Origin: Nocardioides humilatus
GTDB taxonomy: Bacteria > Actinomycetota > Actinomycetes > Propionibacteriales > Nocardioidaceae
DNA length: 64,000 nucleotides
Assembly: GCF_008373755.1 (NCBI RefSeq)
Contig: NZ_VUJV01000008.1
Coordinates: 124,001-188,000 of the forward strand
Reading direction: 5' to 3'
Shown in pieces: positions 18,580-29,546 of this stretch. The notes beneath the pieces are model-generated. The model was not told where the DNA came from. It saw nothing but the letters and a program-made list of their open reading frames with translations, and did not search any database. Position numbers and translations under genes: made by a program. Positions within the stretch are counted from its first letter, which is position 1, and every line of letters starts with the position of its first letter.

Positions 18580-19933
18580 CCTCGGTCTGCTGCTCCTCGG
18601 TCTGGTCATCGGCGTCGTCGTCGGATGGGTGGTCCGCGCCCGCATGACGCCGCCGGTCATGGTCGCGGAGACCCCGGGCGAAGCGCCCGAGGTCGTCGCG
18701 GCGCGCCATCAGACGGTCCTGGAGCAGGTGCGCCGGCAGGAGATCGAGGCGCGCGCCGAGATCCAGGCCGACCTCGCCTCGGCCCAGGCCACCGTCGACG
18801 AGCTGCGGGATGCGCTCGTCGCGGCACGCGAGCAGCACCAGGAGCTGCTCAACCAGCAGCGGACGGCCCAGCAGGAGCGCGAGAAGGGCGAGGCCGGTCA
18901 GACCCAGGTGCTCAAGACGCTGACCCCGGTCGTCGAGCATCTCCGCTCGATGCAGCGCAAGGTCGACGACCTGGAGAAGTCCCGCGTCCAGCAGCACGCC
19001 GAGCTCGCCACCCAGATCCGCCACACCCAGCAGTCGGTCGAGGAGTCGCGCAAGGCAGCCGACACGTTGGCTTCGGTCCTCAAGAACAACGCGGTCCGTG
19101 GCGCGTGGGGCGAGACGCAGCTGCGCACGCTGGTCGAGACCGCCGGCCTGCTCAACCGGATCGACTTCGAGCTGCAGGCGTCCGTCGACGCCGACTCGGG
19201 CTCGCGCCGCCCCGACATGGTGATCAACCTGCCGGGTGGCAAGCACATGGCGATCGACGCCAAGGCCCCCTACAACTCCTTCATGGACGCCCATCGAGCC
19301 GGCATCGAGCCCGAGGTGCGTGACCGCCTCCTCCTCGACCACGCGAAGAAGGTGCGTGGTCACGTCGACACCCTCGCCCGTAAGGGGTATTGGACGGGGC
19401 TCCCTGTGAGCCCGGAGTTCACCGTCGCGTTCATCCCCAACGAGCAGCTGCTCAACGCGGCCCTCGAGGTCGACCCGTCGCTGATGGAGCACGCCTTCCA
19501 GCAGGGCATCGTGCTGGCGACGCCGACCAACCTCTGGAGCATGCTCAAGACGGTCGCCTTCACCTGGAAGCAGGAGGCACTGACCGAGGACGCGCAGGTG
19601 CTGTTCGAGCTGGGCCAGGTGCTCTACCGACGCATCGTCAAGCTCGCCGAGCACGTCGACAAGCTCGGCCGCTCGATCCAGCGCAGCGTGAAGGACTACA
19701 ACGCCTTCACTGGTTCGCTCGAGCGCTCGGTGCTCCCGGCGGCCCGCAAGCTCAACGCCGCTGAGCCGCTGGCGGCTCAGATCGCGGCCCCCGCTGCCAT
19801 CGAGGAAGCGCCGCGAACGATGACCAGCCCCGACCTCGAGGTGATCGCCGACCTCGACCGCGAGGAGCTCACCATCTTCGACGTCGAGCCCCTCGAGGCC
19901 GAGATCGTCGACGAGACCCGCGACGCGGGCTGA
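18572..19933 (+). CDS. rmuC: RmuC-family DNA recombination protein
   Basis: A 453-residue RmuC protein: an N-terminal membrane anchor (about 3-22), a long coiled coil (about 45-165), then the restriction-endonuclease-like domain with RGAWGETQL, DMVINLPGGKHMAIDAKAPYNSF (Asp and the D-x-K catalytic pair) and VAFIPNEQLLNAAL. RmuC limits inversion of short repeats and is thought to cut DNA structures. The frame extends to TTG 18557 but ATG 18572 fits. It follows pepN closely and may be read through from it. Confidence 0.92.
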   Translation: METLGLLLLGLVIGVVVGWVVRARMTPPVMVAETPGEAPEVVAARHQTVLEQVRRQEIEARAEIQADLASAQATVDELRDALVAAREQHQELLNQQRTAQQEREKGEAGQTQVLKTLTPVVEHLRSMQRKVDDLEKSRVQQHAELATQIRHTQQSVEESRKAADTLASVLKNNAVRGAWGETQLRTLVETAGLLNRIDFELQASVDADSGSRRPDMVINLPGGKHMAIDAKAPYNSFMDAHRAGIEPEVRDRLLLDHAKKVRGHVDTLARKGYWTGLPVSPEFTVAFIPNEQLLNAALEVDPSLMEHAFQQGIVLATPTNLWSMLKTVAFTWKQEALTEDAQVLFELGQVLYRRIVKLAEHVDKLGRSIQRSVKDYNAFTGSLERSVLPAARKLNAAEPLAAQIAAPAAIEEAPRTMTSPDLEVIADLDREELTIFDVEPLEAEIVDETRDAG

Positions 19934-19949
19934 ACAGGCAGGACACGCC

Positions 19950-20797
19950 TTAGACGCCTGGCATGCCCTTCGGCTTGTCGCCCCCTGATCCGGCGAGGTC
20001 GACCGAACGGCGGGTGTTGACCAGGGCGGCAACCGTCGCGGTGCCCAGCGGGCCGCGACGGTCGAAGACCTCCGCCACCCCCACGGCGAGCCCGTCAGCC
20101 GCCACGTGGTCGAGCGCCCGAAGCCCCAGCGACGTGCTCTCCGGCAGTCGCGCCAGCGTCAGGCTGATGTCGGTGTTGATGTGCTCGACCCCGGCGGCAC
20201 CCCAGTTGGTCACCAGGCTCGCCGCATCGGCGACCGAGGCGGCGGCCTGGAAGGGGGTGCAGTTCTCGTCGACGACGATCGGCATCGCCGTCTGCCAGGT
20301 CTGATGACGACCGGGGTTCTGGTGCTCGGAGAAGTTGTTGGACCAGGGCTGCTCGCTCGCGAAGAACGGCACGTGGTGCTCCCCGCTCGTCGGCGCGACG
20401 TCATCAGGCGGCGGGACCGGGCGGTCCGTCGCGCTCCAGACGCTGCCGTCCGCCTCGGCCGACGGCTTGAGGAAGGTCGCGGTCGCGCGAGCCACGACCC
20501 CGTCGCTCTGTTCGACCACGGCATCGAGCAGCATCAGCCGTGGGCCCTCGCGCACCACGACAGCCGAGGTGGTCGTGACCTCCATCCGCGCCGGACGGAA
20601 CAGGTCGACGTGGTAGCGCGCCGGCACCAGGTCGTCGCGGCCAGCCGCCCCGACCGCCCGCTCCAGCGCTCGCGCAAGCAATCCGCTGACGGCGACGCCG
20701 TGGATCTGCTCGGTGCTCCACAGGCTCTGCGCAAGCGGCATCGGTAAGAAGCCGTCGCCCTCGGCCCGCCACCAGCCGAGCACGAACCCCTCGTCAC

Positions 20798-20801
<4 letters not shown>
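19950..20801 (-). CDS. Double-hotdog acyl-CoA thioesterase family protein
   Basis: A 283-residue protein with two hotdog-like halves: about 15-110 with [20 protein letters not shown] and 150-265 with a second hotdog ending [24 protein letters not shown]. It probably hydrolyses acyl-CoA or acyl thioesters. Its start overlaps the gcvP stop by 4 nt (20798-20801), so it is translationally coupled to gcvP, an unusual partner for the glycine cleavage system. Confidence 0.8.
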
Positions 20802-23668
<2,867 letters not shown>

Positions 23669-23683
23669 GGAAGGCACCTTAGG

Positions 23684-23695
23684 GATCGGTCGATC
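23684..23695 (-). promoter_or_regulatory. Short hairpin in gcvP leader (possible expression platform)
   Basis: GATCG-GT-CGATC lies between the glycine aptamer and the gcvP start, flanked by GGG/CCC that could lengthen it to a GGGA...TCCC stem. It could switch access to the ribosome binding site with aptamer folding. There is no T-run, so transcription termination is less likely. Confidence 0.3.
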
Positions 23696-23758
23696 TCGGG
23701 TCCCTCCCCCTCTGTCACCCTGCCCTGTTACTTGCCCAGCGCACGGCTCCACAGTTGC

Positions 23759-23848
23759 CCGTCCACACGGTCCTGGTGCCTGAGAGGTTCCGGGGAGGAT
23801 TTGCCCCTTCGGCGCTGGGTCGAGCCCAGACTCTCCCGTGTGGGATCA
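23759..23848 (-). ncRNA. Glycine riboswitch, single aptamer
   Basis: The minus strand reads a typical glycine aptamer: P1 strands CCACACGG and CCGTGTGG close it, followed by GGGAGAG, the conserved core GCGCCGAAGGGGCAA, and the CTCTCAGGCACC segment with AGGACCG. The aptamer ends about 80 nt before the gcvP start. Only one aptamer is present; I searched the remaining leader by eye for a second core and found none. It should raise gcvP expression when glycine is abundant. Confidence 0.92.
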
Positions 23849-23871
23849 GCGGCTGAAGAATAACAGCCGCT
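23848..23871. terminator. Hairpin between merR gene and riboswitch
   Basis: AGCGGCTG and CAGCCGCT (8-bp stem, 8-nt loop) lie directly upstream of the aptamer. The loop contains TATTCT on the minus strand, a possible -10 box for the riboswitch transcript. It could therefore be promoter sequence rather than a terminator. Confidence 0.35.
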
Positions 23872-23878
23872 CAGCCAG

Positions 23879-23899
23879 GCGCGGTCAGTCAGACCGCGC
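23879..23899 (-). terminator. Hairpin overlapping merR stop codon
   Basis: GCGCGGTC-5 nt-GACCGCGC forms a perfect 8-bp stem that includes the stop codon of the MerR-type gene. No T-run follows, as is common for actinobacterial terminators. It probably separates the MerR transcript from gcvP. Confidence 0.4.
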
Positions 23900-24485
23900 T
23901 GCGTGCAGCGCGTCGCGCTGCCAGCTCGTCGCCGGCGGTCGGCTCGGTCGACTCCTGCGCCGCGTGCTCGCTGGGGAGCTCGGCGAGCGTGCCCTCGATC
24001 TCGCGCCACACCCCACCGATGGCGATGCCGAAGACACCCTGCCCACCCTGAAGCAGGTCGATGACCTCGTCGTTGCTGGTGCAGTAGTAGACCGAGGCGC
24101 CGTCGCTCATCAGCGTGACCTGGGTCAGGTCATCGGTGCCGCGCTCGCGCAGGTGGGTGACGGCCGTGCGGATCTGCTGGAGCGAGATCCCGGCGTCGAG
24201 GAGCCGCTTGATGACCTTGAGGATCAAGATGTCGCGGAAGCTGTAGAGGCGCTGCGAGCCACTGCCCGACGCACCCCGGACACTCGGCTCGATCAGACCC
24301 GTGCGGGCCCAGTAGTCGAGCTGGCGGTAGGTGATGCCGGCCGCGTTGCACGCAGTCGGACCGCGGTAGCCGAGGTCGCTGGGGAGCGGAGACACGTCGT
24401 CGTTGAAGAGCAGACCCTGCTCCTCGGCGACGCCGGCGGCGACGTCAGCAGCCTGGCTGCCTGCGTCGGGCTGGTGCTCGTTCAC
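23889..24485 (-). CDS. MerR-family regulator (Rv1830-like)
   Basis: A 198-residue MerR-type protein. After an acidic 38-residue N-terminal tail comes the winged helix (RGPTACNAAGITYRQLDYWARTGLIEPS... RLYSFRDILILKVIKRLLDAGISLQQI), then a C-terminal region without the Cys of metal sensors. Position and sequence match the regulator beside gcvB in mycobacteria (Rv1830). Start is GTG 24485. It is well placed to regulate gcvP, but no target is proven. Confidence 0.88.
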   Translation of the reverse strand: MNEHQPDAGSQAADVAAGVAEEQGLLFNDDVSPLPSDLGYRGPTACNAAGITYRQLDYWARTGLIEPSVRGASGSGSQRLYSFRDILILKVIKRLLDAGISLQQIRTAVTHLRERGTDDLTQVTLMSDGASVYYCTSNDEVIDLLQGGQGVFGIAIGGVWREIEGTLAELPSEHAAQESTEPTAGDELAARRAARSAV

Positions 24486-24631
24486 TCGGTCCTCCGGTTG
24501 TGGTCCGGTCGGCGGGGGAAAGCTGCCGACTCCTCAAGGTACGGCGCTCCGCAAGGCATGGTCAAAGACCTCGCCCCGGCGTGTCGCAACTCTCACCCTC
24601 TAGTTGAGGGTTAGTTGAGGGCAAAAGGGTC

Positions 24632-25099
24632 TCAAAGAGCTTCGAAGTCCTCGGGAGACACGTGGTCGAGGAACTCACGGAAACGCTCGACCTCGTCCTC
24701 CTGCTCGGCCGGGACGGCCAGTCCGGCCTCGTCCAGCACCTCGTCGGCGCAGTAGATCGCGGTGCCGGTGCGGAGCGCGAGCGCGATGGAGTCCGACGGG
24801 CGTGCACTGACCTCGGCGCCCGAGCCGAAGACCAGCGTCGCGTAGAAGACGCCGTCCTTGACGTCGGTGATCCGCACCTGCGTGAGCTCGTTGCCCGTCG
24901 CCGCGAGGATGTCCTTCATCAGGTCGTGCGTCAGCGGCCGAGGTGGGACGACGCCCTGCTGCGCGAACGCGATCGCGGTCGCCTCGACCGCGCCGATCCA
25001 GATCGGCAGGTAGCGCTCTCCCGAGACCTCACGCAGCAGCACGATCGGCTGGTTCGAGGGCATCTCGACCCGCACACCCATCACGTCGACCTCGCGCAT
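24632..25099 (-). CDS. Bifunctional nuclease family protein (DUF151)
   Basis: A 155-residue DUF151 protein (REVDVMGVRVEMPSNQPIVLLRE..., LPIWIGAVEATAIAFAQQGVVPPRPLTHDLM). The family fold has been linked to nuclease activity in plants; the bacterial role is unclear. It is the equivalent of Rv1829 and sits between two MerR genes in the conserved order. Confidence 0.9.
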   Translation of the reverse strand: MREVDVMGVRVEMPSNQPIVLLREVSGERYLPIWIGAVEATAIAFAQQGVVPPRPLTHDLMKDILAATGNELTQVRITDVKDGVFYATLVFGSGAEVSARPSDSIALALRTGTAIYCADEVLDEAGLAVPAEQEDEVERFREFLDHVSPEDFEAL

Positions 25100-25143
25100 G
25101 GCTCCAACCCTACCCCCGGGCAGGCAGCGGCGGACCGGGTGCG

Positions 25144-25875
25144 TCAGAGGCGGCGAAGGCCCGCCTTCACCAAGGTGGCGTGCAGGCGGATCGACAGGGC
25201 GGCGATCTCGCTGATCGCCTCCTCGGCACGCGCCGACGCCGTCGCGTCGCGGCTCTTGCGCACCGGAGCCACGACCTGCTCGACGAGCCCGACCTCACGG
25301 TCAGCCGCCGTCTTGAACGCCCGCAGGTGGCGCGGCTCGAGCCCGAACTCGGCGAGCTCGCGTGCCGCCTGCGCGATCACGAGGGCGTCGGTGTCGTAGT
25401 GACCGGTCGGTCCGGCCGAGATGAGGCCGAAGTCCTCCAGCTGACCGAGAAGGTCGTCGCCGATCTCCGCGATCTTGACCAGCTCCTTGCGCGAGAGACG
25501 GAAGTTGTCGGTGCGCCGGAACGACTCGGCGGCGGGAAGCCCGTCAGACGCCAGAGCGACCTTCGGCACGGTCGGAACGACCTCGTCGATCTGCGGCGGC
25601 GCGAGACCCCGGTCGATCGCGTCGAGGTGATCGCGGATGACGTCGAGCGGCAGGTAGTGGTCGCGCTTCATCTTCAAGACGTAGCGGAGCCGGTCGACGT
25701 CACGGTCGGAGAACTTGCGGTAGCCGGCGGGGGTGCGCTCGGGCTTGATGAGGCCCTTCTCTTCCCAGAACCGGATCTTGGGGATCGTGATGTCCGGGAA
25801 GTCCGGGCGCAGCAGGTCGAGGACCTGGCCGATGTTGAGGAGCGGATCGGGACGTTCCGCGGACGAGATCCCCAC
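25144..25875 (-). CDS. ftsR: FtsR-type MerR regulator (Rv1828-like)
   Basis: A 243-residue MerR protein. The N-terminal winged helix reads LLNIGQVLDLLRPDFPDITIPKIRFWEEKGLIKPERTPAGYRKFS, which closely follows the Rv1828/FtsR pattern. FtsR activates ftsZ in Corynebacterium glutamicum. The C-terminal half (about 110-240) is the dimerising effector domain typical of this group. Start is GTG 25875, five bases past the garA stop, so it is co-transcribed with garA. The role in cell division here is inferred from orthology. Confidence 0.85.
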   Translation of the reverse strand: MGISSAERPDPLLNIGQVLDLLRPDFPDITIPKIRFWEEKGLIKPERTPAGYRKFSDRDVDRLRYVLKMKRDHYLPLDVIRDHLDAIDRGLAPPQIDEVVPTVPKVALASDGLPAAESFRRTDNFRLSRKELVKIAEIGDDLLGQLEDFGLISAGPTGHYDTDALVIAQAARELAEFGLEPRHLRAFKTAADREVGLVEQVVAPVRKSRDATASARAEEAISEIAALSIRLHATLVKAGLRRL

Positions 25876-25880
25876 GGGCG

Positions 25881-26390
25881 TCAGACGTCCTCGTGCCCTG
25901 CGAAGAACACCAACCGGTATTTGCCGATCTGGACCTCGTCGCTGTCCTTCAACGACACCGTCTCGATCCGGTCGCGGTTGACGTAGGTGCCGTTGAGACT
26001 GCCGACGTCACTCACCGTGTAGCCGTCGCCGGCACGGTTGAACACCGCGTGCCGGCGCGAGACGGTCACGTCGTCCAGGAAGATCTCGCTCTCCGGGTGG
26101 CGTCCGGCGTTGACCACGTCCTGGTCGAGCAGGAACCGACTGCCGGCACCGGGCCCCTTCTGCACGACGAGCAACGCCGAACCGATGGGGAGGGCGTCGA
26201 CAGCCGCGGCGTCGATCGCGCTCAGCTGACGGTCGGACGTCTCCACCTTGTCGGCGCCGGAGAAGCTGATCGTCGCGGTGGCGTCACCGGGTTCGATCGT
26301 GGGCTCGGGTGCGACAAGACGGGTCCCGCACTGGGAGCAGAACCGGGCGTCGTCCGGGTTCTGCCGACCGCAAGCGGTGCAGAAGGGCAT
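25881..26390 (-). CDS. garA: GarA/OdhI-type FHA regulator with zinc ribbon
   Basis: A 169-residue protein. Residues 1-24 form a zinc ribbon (CTAC at 4-7, CSQC at 18-21); an FHA domain fills about 85-160 (AGRHPESEIFLDD, VSRRHAVF, GSLNGTYVN). GarA/OdhI binds and inhibits 2-oxoglutarate dehydrogenase and controls glutamate metabolism until phosphorylated by PknB/PknG. The usual ETTS phospho-acceptor stretch is replaced by DATATISF (about 36-43). GAGGAG lies 7 nt before the ATG. Next to gcvH, as in mycobacteria. Confidence 0.9.
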   Translation of the reverse strand: MPFCTACGRQNPDDARFCSQCGTRLVAPEPTIEPGDATATISFSGADKVETSDRQLSAIDAAAVDALPIGSALLVVQKGPGAGSRFLLDQDVVNAGRHPESEIFLDDVTVSRRHAVFNRAGDGYTVSDVGSLNGTYVNRDRIETVSLKDSDEVQIGKYRLVFFAGHEDV

Positions 26391-26493
26391 CAGTACTCCT
26401 CGAGGCTTCCCTCAGGCTGAGGATGAGGTCGATGGTTCGAAACCTACACCCCGGTCGGTACCCCTCGTCAGCGTGGCGCGAGGGGTGTCGCGA

Positions 26494-26883
26494 CTATCCG
26501 CCGATCTGGGCCTCGTAGCCGGCGGCGTCGAGCAGGCTGTCGAGCTCACCGGCGTCGGCCGGAACGATCTCGAACAACCAGCCGTCGCCGTAGGGGTCGC
26601 TGTTGACGAGCTCGGGGGTGGCGTCGAGGGCCTCGTTGCGCGCCACGACCTCGCCGCTGACCGGCGCGTAGACGTCGCTGACGGACTTCGTCGACTCGAG
26701 CTCACCGCACGCGCTGCCGGCCGTGAGGCTCGCGCCCACGTCGGGGAGCGAGACGTAGACGATGTCGCCGAGCGCGTCCTGGGCGTAGTCGGTGATGCCC
26801 ACCCGCACCGAGCCCGGCTGCTCGCCGGGAGTGCGCAGCCACTCGTGCTCAACGGTGTACTTGAGGTCGCCTGGGGTGGTCAT
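26494..26883 (-). CDS. gcvH: Glycine cleavage system H protein
   Basis: A 129-residue lipoyl carrier that shuttles the aminomethyl group from GcvP. The lipoylation site ESTKSVSD gives Lys66. The ATG at 26883 yields the normal N-terminus (MTTPGDLKYTVEHEW); a TTG six codons upstream lacks support. It is 103 nt upstream of garA and 26 nt after the DUF881 gene. Confidence 0.95.
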   Translation of the reverse strand: MTTPGDLKYTVEHEWLRTPGEQPGSVRVGITDYAQDALGDIVYVSLPDVGASLTAGSACGELESTKSVSDVYAPVSGEVVARNEALDATPELVNSDPYGDGWLFEIVPADAGELDSLLDAAGYEAQIGG

Positions 26884-26909
26884 GGGCGGAAGGGTACTCA
26901 ACCCTCGCG

Positions 26910-27692
26910 CTAGCCGGCATCGGGGTCGGCGAAGTCCGGCTGGGCAGCTTCGCTGACAGACTCGATGTCGATCGAGCCGAGCTGGTCGACGTCGATCGTC
27001 GCGCCGTCCTCCTCGAGCTGCTTGCGCGGTCCGAGCAGGAACTCCAGGGACGACGCGAGCAACGACGGGTCGCCGATCACGTCGAGGACGTAGGGCGCCT
27101 CCACCAGCTCGCCGTCGACGAGGAACCCACCGGAGGTCTCCTCGAAGGAGGTCTGGGCGACGATCCGGATCGTGCCGTTGAGCTGCATCGCCTCTGCCTG
27201 CGCGGTCCGCAGCTCTTCGATCGTGTCGAGGAGCGAGGACAGCGTCACCCGACCGGTCTCCTCCTGGATCGTGATGCGGATGCCCGGCCCGGTGACGGGC
27301 ACCAGCCCGGCGAGGATGTTGAGCTCGTCGACGTCCTCCTGAGCCTGTTCCAGCGCGGCCCGCCGCTTGCTGGTGTCGTCCTGGAGCTGGTCGCGCACGT
27401 CCTCGAGCTCGGAGATCTCCTCCTCGGCTCGCTGCCGGGTGCCCGCCAGAGCAGACAAGATGTCGATGAGCTCCTGCTCGCGCTGACCGGAGTAGGTGTC
27501 GTCGGTCGAGTTGGCCCGGACCTGGGTGACAGCGGCGAACCCGACGACCGCGAGGAGCAGCCCGACCACGATCTGGCTTCGCGATGGCTTGAGCAGCCCG
27601 GCGACCAGGCGCTGACGCGGGCCGTCGTCACCGGCCGGAGACGTGACGTCCGGGTCAGGTACGTCCGGGTCGGGCGCGGCGGTGTCAGGCAT
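26910..27692 (-). CDS. DUF881 membrane protein (Rv1825-like)
   Basis: A 260-residue protein. A proline/aspartate-rich cytoplasmic tail (1-30) precedes one membrane helix (about 40-58: IVVGLLLAVVGFAAVTQV), a coiled coil (75-120) and the DUF881 core with VPVTGPGIRITIQ and APYVLDVIGDP. These proteins are thought to act at the cell envelope or division site. Its start overlaps the 3' end of the small basic protein by 8 nt. Confidence 0.9.
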   Translation of the reverse strand: MPDTAAPDPDVPDPDVTSPAGDDGPRQRLVAGLLKPSRSQIVVGLLLAVVGFAAVTQVRANSTDDTYSGQREQELIDILSALAGTRQRAEEEISELEDVRDQLQDDTSKRRAALEQAQEDVDELNILAGLVPVTGPGIRITIQEETGRVTLSSLLDTIEELRTAQAEAMQLNGTIRIVAQTSFEETSGGFLVDGELVEAPYVLDVIGDPSLLASSLEFLLGPRKQLEEDGATIDVDQLGSIDIESVSEAAQPDFADPDAG

Positions 27693-28017
27693 GGAAGACG
27701 TGTCTCCGGATCGCTGCCACGTTGGTGAAGATCCGGATGCCGAGCACGACGATGACACCCGTCGACAGCTGACCGCCGACCCCCAGCCGGTCGCCGAGGT
27801 AGACGATGCCCGAAGCGATCAGGACGTTGCTGATGAAGGAGACGACGAAGACCTTGTCGTCGAAGATGCCGTCGAGGTAGGCGCGCAGCGCGCCGAAGAC
27901 GGCGTCGAGGGCCGCCACGACAGCGATCGGCAGGTAGGGCTCGAGACCGAGCGGGACGTCCGGCTGGAACACGATGCCCAGCACGACGCCGACGAGCAGG
28001 CCGAGGACTGCGATCAC
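27685..28017 (-). CDS. Small basic family membrane protein (DUF1290)
   Basis: A 110-residue protein with three membrane helices (IAVLGLLVGVVLGIVF, VVAALDAVFGAL, FISNVLIASGIVYLGDRLG and a following VIVVLGIRIFTNVA). It has the same position as Rv1824, between two DUF881 genes. Start GTG 28017, four bases after the upstream DUF881 stop. The role is unknown; in other Gram-positives the gene sits with cell-division genes. Confidence 0.9.
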   Translation of the reverse strand: MIAVLGLLVGVVLGIVFQPDVPLGLEPYLPIAVVAALDAVFGALRAYLDGIFDDKVFVVSFISNVLIASGIVYLGDRLGVGGQLSTGVIVVLGIRIFTNVAAIRRHVFHA

Positions 28018-28020
28018 CTG

Positions 28021-28914
28021 CTACCCGTCTCCTTCCGGTGCTCGTCCACCCTGCGACGCCTGTTCGGCTGACCGTAGCTGGCGCAGTCGCGCCGGTGCAG
28101 CCGGAAGTCGCAGCTCCGCCACATTGTCCACGTCGTAGGACCAGCCGTAGTCACCGGCCAGCACTCCGAAGGACGCGCCGCTGCCGGACTCGACCACGCG
28201 CGACGAGAGCGTGTTGACGTTGCCGATCGCCTGGACGACGTAGGGCGGCGCGATCCCGATGCTGTTGACCTCGATCGCGGTGCCCGAGTTGCGGATCGCG
28301 GTGCGCGAGGAGATCCGCTGCCCGTTGATCGCGATGGCCTCGGCGCCCGCGGTCCAGAGCGCGTTGACCAGCATGGCCAGGTCGGAGTCGCGGATGTGCT
28401 CGGTGTCGGGGTCGGCGTAGGGCGCGTTGTCGAGCTGGATCCGGATGCCCTCCCCCACCACGGGAGTGAAGCCGGTGACGGCGCCGAGATCGGTCGCGTC
28501 GCCCTCGACGTCGTTGACCTGGCCGTTCAGCTCGATCAGGTCGGCCTCGGCCTTCGTGTTGTCGTCACGCAGGTCGGAGATGGCGCGCTGTTGGCTGCGT
28601 ACGGCGGCGCGACGGGCATCGATCCGGTCGATCAGCGTCGCGCGGCTGGCGTCGGTGACGTCGGCGTTGCGCGACGTCTGAACGGCAGCGAGGGTGACCA
28701 GGAAGCCGAAGACAGCCACGATCGTGATGACTCCCAACCCTCCCGACAGCCAACCGCCGCGCCGGCTCGGCGACCCGCCCTGCTGGACACGGCGCAACGC
28801 GACCATCTGGTAGTCGCGCTCCAGGGCCTCGGCCGAGATCAGGGTCAGCAGCGGCGTGCGGGTGCGGGCGGTGACCGCGTCGGTCTGGCCGGGGACCTCG
28901 GGCGCGGCGGTCAT
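28021..28914 (-). CDS. DUF881 membrane protein (Rv1823-like)
   Basis: A 297-residue paralogue of the gene at 26910. The membrane helix is near 58-78 (VITIVAVFGFLVTLAAVQTS), the coiled coil runs 85-130, and the DUF881 core has FTPVVGEGIRIQLDNAP and PYVVQAIGNVNTL. The ATG at 28914 shares one base with the stop of the upstream phosphatidyltransferase gene (TGATG), so the pair is translationally coupled. The first 40 residues of the longer open frame are out-of-frame read-through of that gene. Confidence 0.9.
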   Translation of the reverse strand: MTAAPEVPGQTDAVTARTRTPLLTLISAEALERDYQMVALRRVQQGGSPSRRGGWLSGGLGVITIVAVFGFLVTLAAVQTSRNADVTDASRATLIDRIDARRAAVRSQQRAISDLRDDNTKAEADLIELNGQVNDVEGDATDLGAVTGFTPVVGEGIRIQLDNAPYADPDTEHIRDSDLAMLVNALWTAGAEAIAINGQRISSRTAIRNSGTAIEVNSIGIAPPYVVQAIGNVNTLSSRVVESGSGASFGVLAGDYGWSYDVDNVAELRLPAAPARLRQLRSAEQASQGGRAPEGDG

Positions 28915-29537
28915 CAATGACCTGCCGAGCGGGCCGAGCGACGCTCGGTCGTGGCGAGCAGCTTGCGCACCTGCCACGCGTAGAGCACGCCGGCCCACCA
29001 GTAGAGGCCGATCCCCCACAGGGCCAGCGCCCACCCGAACGGCTGCGCCAGGGTGGCGATGTCGCCCTCGCCGTCACCGAGCAGCAGCAGCGGGAAGGCG
29101 TAGAGCAGGTTGAAAGTGGCGGCCTTGCCGACGAAGTGCACCGGAAGGGCGCTGTAGCCGCGGGTGCGCAGCATCGGGACCAGCCCCCAGAGGAGGAGGT
29201 CGCGCAACGGCAGCGACACGGCGAGCCACCACGGGATGACGTCGCGCAGTCCGAGGCCGACGACGACGGCCAGGATGTAGAGCCGGTCGGCGACGGGGTC
29301 CAGGACCTGTCCCAGCGCGGACTGCTGGTTGAGCTTCCGGGCGAGCCAGCCGTCGAGGAAGTCGGTCACCCCGGACACCATCAGGAGGACCAGCGCCCAG
29401 GCGTCCTCCTCGGGCCCGAGCACCAACCACAGGAAGAGCGGCACCCCTGCGAGCCGGAGGAAGCTCAGCACATTGGGGATCGTGAAAATGGCAGCCGACT
29501 GACCTTCGTCGCGCATCGTCGGAGCCACGGAGGACAC
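28914..29537 (-). CDS. CDP-alcohol phosphatidyltransferase (PgsA2-like)
   Basis: A 207-residue integral membrane enzyme. It carries the full signature D-x2-D-G-x2-A-R-x8-G-x3-D-x3-D (DFLDGWLARKLNQQSALGQ, then VLDPVAD). It is equivalent to mycobacterial PgsA2 (Rv1822) by position; the acceptor alcohol (glycerol-3-phosphate, cardiolipin precursor or another) cannot be read from sequence. An ATG at 29516 is an alternative start. Confidence 0.88.
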   Translation of the reverse strand: MSSVAPTMRDEGQSAAIFTIPNVLSFLRLAGVPLFLWLVLGPEEDAWALVLLMVSGVTDFLDGWLARKLNQQSALGQVLDPVADRLYILAVVVGLGLRDVIPWWLAVSLPLRDLLLWGLVPMLRTRGYSALPVHFVGKAATFNLLYAFPLLLLGDGEGDIATLAQPFGWALALWGIGLYWWAGVLYAWQVRKLLATTERRSARSAGH

Positions 29538-29546
29538 CCTAGTTAC

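Noticed and set aside
23696-23758. Second glycine aptamer
   Set aside because: The GCGCCGAAGGGGCAA core and CTCTCAGGCACC block are absent in the remaining leader.
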